Positions 10,956 through 22,408 of a DNA stretch of 64,000 nucleotides are shown here, piece after piece. Source of the DNA: Certhia americana (taxonomy: Eukaryota > Chordata > Aves > Passeriformes > Certhiidae). The position numbers and the translations under genes are program-made. The stretch lies in the NCBI GenBank assembly GCA_018697195.1, contig CM031878.1, forward strand, positions 1,171,109 to 1,235,108, read 5' to 3'. Below the pieces are notes generated by a model. The model was not told the origin of the DNA, searched no databases, and saw nothing but the letters and a program-made list of their open reading frames with translations. Each line of letters begins with the position of its first letter. Within the stretch, counting starts at the first letter, position 1.

Positions 10956-11600
10956 TCTGTGTATTTTTTTTTTTTTTCCAGAGTGACTTGTTTGTGCTGT
11001 CATCAGCCGTTGTTTTGGTAAATGGTGAGTTAAACAGATATATCCAAGCGTAAAATCTAAAAAATGTTCCCTGTGGGCGCCTGGGGGGTGTTGTTTGAAA
11101 TCAACTACATATCAATTGAGCGGCGGCGAGCGGATCCGATGATAAATTCCAGTCCACAGACGCCTTATAAATTACATTTTTTTGTTCACGATCTAGCCTC
11201 ATCTCAGCTCCCCAGAGGCCCTTAGACTGAGAACTATGATTGTGTTGGAGAAATGTTTGCTCAGCTTGAGCGATGCCATTAGTGTTACATGTGCCAGGCC
11301 GCTCTCTCCGGCACCCCCCACTTCCACCCCTCCATCCCCCCAATCCCAATCCGATCCCCCTCCCTCTCCCTGCCTTCCACAAAATGCAATATGTGCCTGG
11401 TAATTTTTCTGTTCATTATCTCATTGTTTTCTGTAAGTACAAGGTTAGATTGAATTACTGGAGGCTCTATTGTCTATTTGTAATTCTCCTTCCATGCCGT
11501 GCTACTAATGAATGGGCAATTTAGTCAAATCTTTGTAACGGCTTCTTCTGTGCGTCAGCCACTTAATTACTCTGAGCTTTTCTCACTGCTGCTTTATTGC
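10956..11600. promoter_or_regulatory. Candidate conserved noncoding element
   Basis: The repeat-free block has clustered CpGs ('GAGCGGCGGCGAGCGGATCC') embedded in AT-rich motif-dense DNA. It includes ATCAATTGAG, CCTTATAAATTAC, a MYB-type TAACGG and CACTTAATTACTC. A C-rich patch (about 11.30-11.37 kb) sits in the middle. This texture is typical of enhancers in developmental gene deserts. No exon signal supports the 93-codon reverse frame lying over it. Confidence 0.3.
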
Positions 11601-13040
11601 ATGGAAACTCAGGCTGCTTCCAGGTCTTTGCTAAGGGATCTCCAGCTCCAGTAGAAGGAAAAAATAACAATAACCATCATCTTGATTCCTTAGCGTAGCA
11701 GTGTCCTGGGTGCACGGGACTTGCCCTTCCCATGTGGTTTGTTTGCTCTGGAGCTGGTGGGTTTGTTATTGTGTGTGCACAGAGGAAACTGTCATTGTGT
11801 AAATTAGGCAGAGTGCATCTAAGGTGAAGGTGGTAGAGATCCTTCAATGTGATGAGAGCCAGAAAAGAAAGGGAAAAATATAAAATGCATGGGACCTCAT
11901 TATATGGAATATATCCCACCCCGTGCAACTCCACTGAAACTGAGATGCCAGTCTCGATCTGTTTCAGGTTCTCCAAAATAATTTGGTTTTGCTACCAGAG
12001 GTAGAAACTGTGCTCTTTCTATCTATTTGTAGAAAGGATATGTTAAACACCGTTGTGTTTAGCATCTAATGTTTCAACCTGCAAATCAGGGTCAGCGTGT
12101 AGGAGTAAATATATTTTAAAATCCATTTAATAGAATTAATCTTGATCATTTATAACTGATTAGGTAGGTAGGTATGTGCAGTGAGCTTTAGAACAGCCCC
12201 TTTGTATGATAAATAATTTTTCTTTTCCTTAATAAGAGGATGCAATGAATGGAAGTGAGAGGAAATAAAGGAGTTTGAAAGTATTGTGAAATATAAATAA
12301 TAGTGTGACAGACTATCTCCATGCATGATCTGACTCATCAATTTAAATTCCTAAAGAGATTCTATTTCTCTCTTCAGTGACTGAAATTCTTGGAGGCTGA
12401 TGGAGTCCAGGATAATGGGCAGGTGGGCCCTATGTGTATCTGAACTCCACTTTTTCTGTGCGTTTAAATTGAACACAGATACTAAAATCACATCTTTAGT
12501 AAATTTTGCTGTCTCTTTATAACATAACTGTATTTTACTTTTTCACTTTTGTGCAGGGTGTATTGTCTTTATGGAAGAAATTCTTTAGCAGTCTCTCTCT
12601 GATCCTGCTCCAGTTTATATCTACATGTTGTTGCCAGAAATCCAAACCTCTGGTTGTACTTTTTGGTCGCGTTTCTCAATTTTTAATTCAAAATTGGAAC
12701 TTTGAATTTGTTCAGGGATTCATTAATTTGTGTCAAGTTGACCTTTTACAGAGGTTTTCATATCTATATAACAGACAGGCATAAAGTTCCTATTGATTTT
12801 GCACAGAGGATCTGCATGCTCAGTAATCTAAACAGACATTTAATACACAAACAGTAAGTTCAACAATATGAACATCTTTTCTTTCCAGTTCCTGTGACTG
12901 GAAAAGAAATTCCAATTAAAATCCTGTTTTGCACAATTTTTTAGGGAATTGATTTACTGGGGAAGATCTTGAAAGCTTTGCAAGAACATGGAAAGGCTGA
13001 TAACAAATTACTGTAATTATTAGTGATTAGAAAGGTTTTT
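11601..13040. other. Noncoding AT-rich stretch
   Basis: About 1.4 kb of AT-rich DNA. A short tandem GTAG word (about 12161-12173) is the only local repeat noticed. Several TAAT-rich patches occur, but nothing specific enough to call. Confidence 0.45.
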
Positions 13041-13114
13041 CCAAAGGCTTTCCAAGGAATTTTCCTAGAGGGGAATTTCTAGGGAAATTCCTAGGGAAAA
13101 GGCCCCTAGAAATT
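13041..13114. repeat. Cluster of short inverted CCTAGGGAAATT-type words
   Basis: An 11-bp arm at 13074-13084 (AATTTCTAGGG) is exactly complementary to 13104-13114. Between and before them lie further copies of TTTCCTAG and AATTCCTAGGGAAA in both orientations. The whole 75-base patch is thus built from one motif repeated and inverted. Its origin is unknown, and local replication slippage is plausible. Confidence 0.7.
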
Positions 13115-13907
13115 GCTGAAAAGAGTTGCATGCTGTAAACCAGCACAAAGACATGGTGGAAGATTGAGAGATTTTTACTAATGTTCATGTTTATCTCTGA
13201 CCCTACAAAACAAAATCTTCCCCAGTGCAGGAGCAGTTGGCATGTGGAGAGGGGCTGCATCTGCTCTCCACGTGGCACTGGGATAAGGCAGGGTGCTGTG
13301 TGTGCCTGGGACAATCTGCAGTGTCCATCCCACAAATTCTCAGCTGCTCTCTTGTCCCGTGGCTGGGATTTGCTTTACCAGCTCGTATGCTGGAACACAT
13401 GTAGCTTTAGACCCCCCACTCTTCCCCAGACAACCTAAATAAAGTGGTCATCCAATACAGGTTGTACATAAAGTTGAGTTCTGACTTCTTGTGGATCTGC
13501 TCCTAAAAGCTTAAAGTTCTTTGATTTCATCAGAAATGAAAATAACCTCGTTTTCACATGATTTTAAACAAAATTGACTGCAGAGATGCCACAGAATTTG
13601 GCCAGGACACAAACATGAAGCTCTGTGGAAACCTCCAAAGCAAGCTCTTGTGCCAGTAAATGTTCATTTAAATCACAGCAGTGTGGCCAGGTCAGGCTGA
13701 CCCTTTTTCCCCTCTTCAGGCCTAGAGAAGTGTGCTGAGCTCACTGAAACCCTAACACCACCCCAACATTCTGCTTCTCATGCCCTCCTCCTTCCTAGTG
13801 CACAGGCTGGTTTTTGTGTCCACCTTGGAGGTGCTGCAAACAGACAGATCCTGTCCAGGGCTTGTGTTCAATCATGGATGTCACCAAGGAATAAAAAAAT
13901 TTGCACA
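13115..13907. other. Noncoding, nothing recognised
   Basis: Moderate GC with several short frames but no domain, splice context or repeat tail. 'ACCTAAATAAAG' near 13.43 kb contains an AATAAA, but no gene upstream supports it as a polyadenylation site. Confidence 0.45.
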
Positions 13908-14171
13908 GGGATAGTACAGAGGTGATGGTTGTAAACTGAAGGAGGGCCTATCTAGATGAGATACAAGGAGGAAACTTTTCACAACAAGTGTGGTTAAACA
14001 CTGGTACAGGGTGCCCAGAGAAGATGTGGCTGCCTCACCTATAAGTGACCAAGGCCAGGTTGGACAGCTCTTGGAGCAGCCTGGGATAGTGGGATATGCC
14101 CCTGCCCATGGGGGGAACTGAATGAGCTTTGAGGTCCCTTCCAACACAAACCATTCTGTGGTTCTGTGGCC
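13908..14171 (+). mobile_element. CR1 LINE 3' end
   Basis: The forward copy has 'GGTACAGGGTGCCCAGAGAA', 'GGCCAGGTTGGACAGCTC', 'TTGGAGCAGCCTGGGATAG', 'GTCCCTTCCAACACAAACC' and the terminal 'ATTCTGTGGTTCTGTGG' octamer tail. It is nearly complete at the 3' end and 5' truncated to about 260 bases. Confidence 0.93.
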
Positions 14172-15958
14172 ATGGCACGGCATGGCTGAGCCAGGAGGGG
14201 TTGTCCAGGTCTCACTGGATCAGTGGGCCCTTGACTGCTCTGCTGCCGTGCTTTGTGTAGAGGAATAAAGGGGATTCCTGCCAGCATCTGGATCAGTGAC
14301 TGCTGGGTTTCTAACCACCCCTTCCTTGTGTCAGTCACAGAACTGAAAACAGCACATGCCTTCAGAAACACATATCATTAAATAACAGCTTATTTCTATT
14401 TGTGTTTATAGAATAGCTGAAAGTGGGGAGGCAGCCTGAGAGCAAGCTGGTGCTTCGTAGACACAGATAGGCTCTTTGCCTGCTTTGTTATAATACTTCA
14501 TTGGAACTGACACATTGATAGCCACAGTTTTTCTAGGAAGTGACCTTCATGCTGCCCATTGATTCCCAGTGGCCATCAACTCCTTGCAATTGGAATGACA
14601 GGCCAGGTTAAAGGTCAGTCCTTAAATAAAGCTTCTGGATTACTAAACACCTGAAGTTCAAATGAAAATGGAAATCTGCACCTCATTTTATGTGACACGT
14701 TACTGCTAATGACACTTTGGGATCTTAAACGGCTCCTGCTCTTTAACTCATGTGCATGTTTCACTCAATAACCCCTTAAACCTGCTCCTTTCTCCGCCAC
14801 TGCTGGACCCTTACAGGACAGGCAGCAGGGAAAAGTAATCTCCCAGGGATATATGGCTTCTGGGAGAAAAAAAAAAAAGAAGGCATTCTCAGGAAAACAC
14901 ATCAGAACCAATTAAAACATTTGCCTTTCAAGCGATGGCCAGAAACAATCATTCCCTTAATTAAGATTCACAGTAAAAGGATTTTATTTACATGAGCTGT
15001 GGCATTAAAAAGACCCCAGTTGTACAGCCGTGGAAGTTGGATTGTTCTGTTTGCCTGTGCACAGTGGGGCAGTGCTGGACCTTTTGGGTGTGCCTGGCTA
15101 TGGGGATGGGTGGTGGGTGTCTGCACAGCAAAAAGAAGGGGTTTTGTCTCCCAATGCCTGCTGCTCCAGTCATCCTCATGCCAAGCCTTGCTGCCACAAC
15201 CCTCAGTCTTGGCGAGACACAGCTTTCCATCTGTGGGGCATCCAGGGGTACTCAGGGCTCCCAATACCTTCCCCAAGGGGCCTCCAGGCTCCCTGAGGAT
15301 GGTGCTCTCAAATGTACCCCATTATCTTCTCCTCTGAATTTTTGTTCATTTTCTGCACCTTAACCTGAGTTGGAAACATTGTCAGACTAAATTTGCCATT
15401 GCATTTTCACGAACGTTTTCACTTATTCTGAAGCTTTTGCCAAGAATACTTTGACAAATTCTTCTAATTTACTTCTGTGTTATTATAACATCTCTAGTTT
15501 CCAGCTGAGGTTAGCATACCCTTGTGCCTGATGCTGTATGTGCTCCCTGCAAGGTGCAGTACCCACCCCAAAATTCACACAGTCTAGATTATAACATGAA
15601 GCTATTTGCTGCAGGGTAGGTTCATCTTCTGCAGTGTGTCAGGACAGTGGGTGCCAGAATCTGGTGGACATATCATCATCCTCATATTTCCTTATCCATA
15701 GTCCCCAGAGTTTAATAAATGACCATATTATAAATTAAGGGTATCTGAGGCTCCTCGCTGGCACTGCAGCTCACTGGCATGGTATGGCCTGATCCCATGT
15801 GGGGCTGCCTTGTCCAAAATATTTTCCTGGAAGCATCTCTGAGCCACCCTAAATACAAGCTGTGCCTGGACATTGACTGAGGCCCAAACACAGACAAGGT
15901 ATGTTCTGACAGTATGAAGTGTAGTGACCAGGTTTCCATGCCTCTTTAATTTGCCTTA
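14172..15958. other. Noncoding, nothing recognised
   Basis: About 1.8 kb with an A run at about 14866-14878. The GC-richer part at 15.0-15.35 kb gives overlapping open frames on both strands (up to 123 codons) but no recognisable domain. It could be an eroded LTR-type element, but no ends were found. Confidence 0.45.
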
Positions 15959-16208
15959 GAAATTTGCTTCAAACTGCACCAGGAGAGGCTTAGATTGGAT
16001 ATTAGGGAATATTTCTTCATTGTAAGTCCTGCCCAGCTCTGGAAAAGGCTTCCAAGGGCAGTGGTGGAGTCCCCATTCCTGGAGGGGTCTAAAACTCATG
16101 TAGATGTGGCACCTGGGGGCATGAGTTGGTGGTGGCCTTGGCAGTGTTGGGTTGGACTTGAAAAACTTAGAGAGATTTTCCAACCTAAGTGATTCTATGA
16201 TTCTGAAA
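15959..16208 (+). mobile_element. CR1 LINE 3' end
   Basis: The forward copy has 'CTTAGATTGGATATTAGGGA', 'GGCAGTGGTGGAGTCCCCAT', 'GATGTGGCACCTGGGGGCAT' and the tail 'GTGATTCTATGATTCTG'. This subfamily is also represented at 16.6 and 23.7 kb and is clearly different from the 'TGCCCATGGCAGG' type. Confidence 0.93.
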
Positions 16209-16310
16209 TATTTATCATCAAATTTCCAAATACAGTCCTATGTGTGTGCATCAGTTTGTGTTGGTTTGCATTGCTTTGGTGTATCAACATTGGCACAAAC
16301 AGCTGGATGA

Positions 16311-16411
16311 GGAAGGAAGGAAGGAAGGAAGGCAGGAAGGCAGGAAGGTGCGGAAGGTGCAGAAGGAAGGAAGGAAGGAAGGAAGGAAGGAAGGAAGGAA
16401 GGAAGGAAGAA
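16311..16411 (+). repeat. (GGAA)n microsatellite, interrupted
   Basis: About 100 bases of GGAA units. They are interrupted in the middle by GCAGG and GTGC variants and followed by an uninterrupted stretch of some twelve units. GGAA is also the core word bound by ETS-family factors. The pure 3' half is likely to vary in length between individuals. Confidence 0.97.
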
Positions 16412-16604
16412 ACAGCCTTAATCTCAAAATCTCACAGGTCCTCAACAGCTTCTGCTGTATATGCTGCTACATCACCTAAATGAAGCTTTTTCTGGAAGGC
16501 AGGCATCTGGAATATAGATGGATATCTTTTGTTTAGAAACCAGTGCCAGAATGTAACTTAAATGATTCTACAGATACTGACCATTCCTAATAGCAGAACT
16601 CCAT

Positions 16605-16744
16605 CAGGAGACATTACACAGATCATATAGATGTGGCATTTTGGGATATTGTTTAGTGGTGAATATAGTTGTGCTGAGTTAATGGTTGGATTCAGTGATC
16701 TTAGAGGGCTTTCCCAACCTTAACAATTCCATGATTTTGTGATC
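16605..16744 (+). mobile_element. CR1 LINE 3' end, degraded
   Basis: Same subfamily as the copy 400 bases upstream, with more decay: 'TAGATGTGGCATTTTGGGAT', 'GTTGGATTCAGTGATCTTAG', 'CCCAACCTTAACAATTCC' and a final 'ATGATTTTGTGA'. Its greater divergence suggests an earlier insertion. Confidence 0.85.
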
Positions 16745-19700
16745 AATAGCCGAATATGCAGCAGGTTGCGGTCACTTCTTCTCCAAGGTCCGCGCCATCT
16801 CTGCCACTGTTTCATTTGGGGCCTGTGGTGCTTTTGGGAGGTTTCTGGTGCCTGTCTGCAGCAGGATTGGTTTAATTGCTGTCCAGGCTGGTGTCTTTTG
16901 CCCAGGGGCTGGGGGCTGGATGGACAAGGGGCCGAGTGATGCTCTTGTTTCCCAGCGTGGTGCCTGCAGGCAGCGGCTGTGGAAGAAGGAGCTGCTGCGT
17001 GTCGTAACCGTCCAGGTGATGAATTGTCCCTCGTCCCTGCCACTGTCAGCCTGACACCACTCACCAGCACTAAATTAATCCAAACAACATCGTGCAGCCT
17101 GGATGCTGCCAGGGCTTGCTAATACCCAGCTAATAAAGCAGGAATAGCAGAGCCACTGAGCACAGTTTCGTGCAGCGCTTTAAACGCTTGTTAATGGGCT
17201 GGGAACACTCACACCAAAATGTGTGTTTGCTGACTATCTGCTTTAAGCATTTGTTAGTTTTGGTGGTGCTTCTTGATGTAGATCCTGGGATTTCTGGCAC
17301 GATCCCCAGATTTCTAAGGCAATAATTTAAAAATGTCTAAGAAGGAAATTAATTCTATCCCAGCCAAAGCCAGGACATAAACCTTAAAAATTAGGTAGTA
17401 ATTATCTCTCCAAATAACCCTTTGGTTCTGTTCATTTTGTGAAACAAAAAAACACACCCCCAAAACCTAGCTCCACCTAGAAAAATCTAAGGAAATCTGT
17501 GTAACATTGGAATAATAGAACAAGTTTCAAATGATCTTCCAAAAAATGTTTAAAATGTTTCCCCTGGCCAGAGACCTTATGCTGAATTTCAGCCAGCAGC
17601 AGATTTTTTGCAGCCAATGTTATAAATCAAAACTGGGTTTCTAATGAAAGTGCTGACACAACTTTAACAGTAATGGTACTTTCAGGCAAAACTGTAAAGA
17701 AATTGGAGCAGTACACTCAGTATTCTTGTGCCATATCCAGAACTATTTTTTTTTTACCTTCCTCTTGAGTTCTTCTGTGTATCACAGCAATGCTGAGAAT
17801 GCTTGTAGTTGTCATGTACTGGGGAATGGAGATATCTGCCATACCTATAAACCCTCTTTCTAGCAATATCAAGAGAAAAAAAATGGTCAATATTCTTTTA
17901 ATGATTTGTCTGTGAACTAACAGCTCTGTGTCTGAGTATCTGCCCAGATCACTCAGCATGGTATTTGCTTCCTGAGTGGACAACTGAACTATTAAAAATA
18001 TTAAAAAAGAAAGAGTAGCCAATATTCAAATCCCCTTCCTGGTAGAACATCTATGTAGAACAGCCTTTTGCTCCAACATTCTTGAAATCAGGGTGAAAAC
18101 TGGGTGAAACTGCAAAATGGGCAAGTGATGTAATTTTGGGAAGATCAATGGTCCCAGAGAAGTCCCCATGTGCATTAAAGCTTGCACAAGCACAGAGATG
18201 TAACAAAGGACATTGGGGTTGATGGAACACTTGGGATGTTATAGTGCTACAAAGTGGGGGTCTCTTTTAGAAACAGAATGAAAATTAGGATGCTGGTGAA
18301 AATTTAAAGCCTCTGAAAAAACTGTGGTTGGATGACTACCAGAAGGATTCTTCTCAAAGCAGTCCCACGTCAAAAAAGATACAAAAATTCCCCTGCAACG
18401 ATTTAAAAATTCCTGATTCATCTGAGCAGAAATAATTCTGAGAGAATAAGGTCATTTTTAGCGAGATTCCACAGAAACAGAAGAAGGTTCTCCACTGGAA
18501 ATCTGCTTGGTTCCCTACACAGTTTATTGCTGTATTTCAGAGACTATGATATAATCGTGTATTACCATAAGGACTTCAAAGGCTCTTCCCAAGTATTATC
18601 AAATTAAGGACTTCAAAATAAATTTCCCTTCCTGTTCCCTATGAATTTTGCTCAAAGTCCAGTCAAAGGGCAGGACACCGTGCTTCCTGAAACCCAGAAA
18701 CTAGGAAAATGCTCAGGAATATGTTTCTAAGAAACCTAAAGACCTTGTTAACCCTTCTTACAGTGATCAGATTCAGCTGTTACCTTTTGGAGTTTTTGGA
18801 TTAAAGACACCTAAGAGACAGAGATCTGACACCTACCAGGACAGTGCATGGCCACTTTTGAAGATGCTAAACCATTTACAGGAATTAAAAATTACTGTTT
18901 AGCTGCTGATCCTGCAATGCAGTGTCCTACAAGAAGGATGGGAGCTCTTTATTTTTGCTTTCCTCAACCACAACATGACATTCACATTATTTTCTATAGA
19001 ATGGTGGACCTGCATTTATCTCTCCAAGGTTGAGTTACTTGAATTAATGGTTTAATGGGGTGTTTTTCTTTAGGGTACAAACTAGAAGGGAACCTGGCTT
19101 GCTCTCCCACTGCAATTTTACTTCCCTAGTGGTTACAAGGATGAAAATAGGTTTGTCCCCATTTGCAATTCCAATGTGTTTGGATTAAAATTCAATGTTG
19201 TTCAAGGATGGGCACCTCTGAAGACCACCTTGGAGCCCTCCAAGGATGATGGTAAAGACCATGGCTCCAAAAATCTCAGCAGCTGGAATTGGGCAGAGCA
19301 GAAATCAGTGTCACTGTCCAGCTGGGGTACTAAATCAGAGTTGTTGGACACCTACTGGTACTCAGTCTTTTTGTCTCTTGAAAACTATTGCTGAGTAAAA
19401 TAGTGTCACTTGTCCCTTTACTGACAGCCACCACAGTTTTAAAAGGTGGCAGGAAAATAACTCACAGAGATGTTCTTTGGGAATAACTGATTTTTTTGGA
19501 CTCAAATATTAAAAGAAAGGAATGAACTTATGAGAGTATAAATCCCCTCCTGTATGTTTCAGAATATTTGGCGGCTTGGAAATCATAAGCTTACGGGTCA
19601 AATGGGTCCTTTGAAAGGCTCTCAACCAAAACATCTTGCTTCTTTGGAAGATTTTGTATCAAAAGCAAAGGAAAAGTGGAAGTGGGGAGGACATTTCAAG

Positions 19701-20487
19701 CCAAAAAGGTCCATGCTCTAATGGGCTGCGAGTCATCTGTTCTGTATGCTCATTTACATCCACTGTGAACCTTCCAGAGAAAAAAAAAGAAGTTTCAAAC
19801 TTTTTGTTTGAAACAGTGTACCATGAGCCATTTTGACTTTTTTTTTCCAATCAGGTGACAGCACTCTGAATTTCCAAAACGTTTTGTTGACCCTAAAGCA
19901 CATTTCTTCACAAGTAATCCGGTTTTTCTTAAACAAACTGAACACACCCAAAATTAAGACATTTGATGTTCCTATCTTTGTATTTATAAATATTACCATA
20001 TGTGCAATACTCTGCTTAAACTCTTTATTTTGTATTAAGACTTCAGGACAGTAAGGTAGCTTCTGAGTCCAGAGGCCCAGGACTCTTCAACCTTTATATA
20101 TTGACCTTAACTCTTCCATCTAAAAGGCAGAGCAAAAAAGGGACACGTGCCCCCAGCATCCTCCTATGACTATGTCCAGTAACAGCAGTAAATTCCAAAG
20201 CCAAAGTACCTGATATGAGGCAGTTATAGTTGCTTTTTAATTTTTTTTTAACAAAACCTGTGTTTCTGCTGTATATTTCTTGGTACTTCTTTATACGACC
20301 TCACAAAGACCTCTGGATTTTTCAAAATACTGTGTCCAGGATCCTGTTCTTTGGCTTTCAGTCTGCCATCAAAACTTGTGGTTTTATTTCTGTTACATTG
20401 ACAGGAAAGAAATTTTAATACATTGCTGTGTATTTACTTTATCTGCTTGTCTTTACAAATCACTCTGCAATCCCAGGGTTTGGTATG
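16745..20487. other. Noncoding, long stretch without recognised repeats
   Basis: The first 320 bases are GC- and CpG-richer (up to about 17.06 kb) and give a 116-codon reverse frame without recognisable features. The remaining 3.4 kb is AT-rich and featureless to the eye. No CR1 tail was found here, which is unusual for this window. Confidence 0.45.
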
Positions 20488-20512
20488 AGACAGAGAGAGA
20501 GAGAGAGAGAGC
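20488..20512 (+). repeat. (GA)n microsatellite
   Basis: About twelve GA dinucleotides with a single CA interruption near the start. Confidence 0.95.
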
Positions 20513-22310
20513 AAGAAGTAGTATTTATAGTAAAACATGGGTAGTCAATAGCATGTGGGAAAACAACTGAATCTGAAAATGGTCCCAAAGGTAATTTGCA
20601 AATCTGCTGAAATCCCGAACAAGCTTTGATTTAACCGAAGCTTGAAATGGCTTTTATTTACTGTCTATTGTGGAATAAATGACATCTCATAAACAGGCTT
20701 TATCCATTACCACAGAATGGCGATCACTGTGTTAGGGACATTTTATCCTCTTGATATAAAACAAGATATGCTATAGTGTGTTATTACAAATAGAAAAATC
20801 AATGCTGAGACACACACCTCTGAAATTTCATTTTTGCGGAACCCCATTTTCAAAAAATGTATTCTCTAATAAAAATGTCTCCATAACCAGGGGGATTTAC
20901 AAAACACTGAGCAACAAAGAACAATAACAAACAATGAATAAAGTGGCTCCATCCTGAGTCTTTTTGCTGTACATTAGTCACACACTTGCATACATTTCTG
21001 AGCGCTGAGCAAAGCTCCCACTAGGCAGGGAAGCAAACCAGCTGAATTACCTTCACTTTTAAGTGCTTTATGGTGAACACACACTGCATGCCAAGTTGTG
21101 CTGGAGGGGAAAACTTTATGGTGAAAAGAGCCTGATGCAGGGATGGAGCCATCCAAAGAAAGACTTCCTTTATTTTATCCAAAGTCTGGATCAAAGAGCT
21201 AGCAAAAAGCTGGGGTTTGGGTTTTTTTTTGGCTGAGGCTGGTGTTGGCAGTTACTTTTCATTCACAGCAAATCTGATATATCTGCCCCTTTTTGCTGTT
21301 CATTACTTAATGCTGATTCATAAGACTCTGTTTCTTTGATAAATTTTCACTGAAAATGCCTGAAAACAGATTTTCTCCAGTCAGTCAGTCATGACGTGTT
21401 CAGAATGCCCACTCCCACAGCACCTAATTGACCCCCAAAACATTTTATTGTAACTGGAGTCTGACTGCATGCCTGTAAGACTAAAATTGCATGAAGTAGT
21501 GAATGGCAAATAACAAACAGTGATTGCATTGATCCTTTTTTTTTTTTTTTTTTTCCTAATGCATGATTATTTGTCGCTGGAATTTATGATTCTTCTGAGA
21601 TTTTGAGACTCATCAATCAAATGAGAGAAACGGGGAGTGAGTCTTCCCCAATACCATAGTATATGAGCTGTAAATGATTGTGAAGTGACTTCCCTGAACA
21701 CTCCTGAAAATGCAGATAAATTGCCTTTGAATTATTCAGTTGCCAGAAATCAAGAACAGATAGCCACCTTTGGAGGGTCAACAGTATCCCAGGGATGTGA
21801 AGCCGAGTAAGGAAAGAGGGCTCCCTACTCTTGCAGCAGTATTTATATTTCCACAGAAAGGGAAGTGTCATCATCAAACTCAACCGGTATTCCCACTCTT
21901 ATACATCAAGGAACAGCTACTTCCAAAAAGGGGATCCTGGTGTTTTTTTATAGCCTGACCTGGGATTGCATATAATTTAGTTCACATAGATCAGTTCCGC
22001 ATTTATTTCTAATACTCTCTGTCTAAAATTATCCCATGGCATTAATGTCCGTGGATGAGCACATGCAAGGAGTAGCTGGTTTTTCACAGACCCTGAAAAA
22101 GCAGATGTCAAAGACCAGATATATGAGTCTCTCCTCCTCAGGCAGATAAGTGAATTTATTAGGATGACTTGCAAAGTACTGTGATCCTTAATGTAAGCAA
22201 TCATGATGAGGTCACATTTACATTGAAAATGATCTCATAGCCCCTAGGGTTTGCCAGACAGCACTGGGAAATAATCCTTGCCTCTTCCAGAGATAAATAG
22301 GATTTTTGAG
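20513..22310. other. Noncoding, no recognised repeat apart from a T run
   Basis: About 1.8 kb. A T run of about 19 bases sits at 21536-21554. The parts at 20.6-20.9 and 21.3-21.6 kb are repeat-free, AT-rich and motif-like (ATTGCATTGATCC, GCATGATTATTTG). They could be conserved noncoding DNA but nothing here proves it. Confidence 0.4.
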
Positions 22311-22408
22311 ACTGGAAAAGCCCCCTAAGGTCCAGCTTATGGGTTCCAACTGTCCCCCAGCACTGCCAAGGCCAGCACTGACCCATGTTCCCAAGTGCCA
22401 CATCTCAG
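22311..22408 (-). mobile_element. CR1 LINE 3' fragment, reverse orientation
   Basis: A short reverse fragment: 'CTGGAAAAGCCCCCTAAGG', 'TCCCCCAGCACTGCCAAGGC' and 'AGCACTGACCCATGTTCCCA'. It belongs to the same subfamily as the copies at 40.2, 47.5 and 60.5 kb. The octamer tail is lost or unrecognisable. Confidence 0.85.

Noticed and set aside
13434..13443. Polyadenylation signals (AATAAA) as evidence for genes
   Set aside because: AATAAA occurs many times by chance in AT-rich DNA. Only the copies inside LTR-like elements have supporting context.
14990..15370. Possible exon, as several frames overlap here on both strands
   Set aside because: Open frames in all registers reflect few stop codons in GC-richer DNA. 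No splice sites or domain were seen.
16311..16411. CRISPR-like or satellite array
   Set aside because: It is a plain tetranucleotide microsatellite with no spacers.
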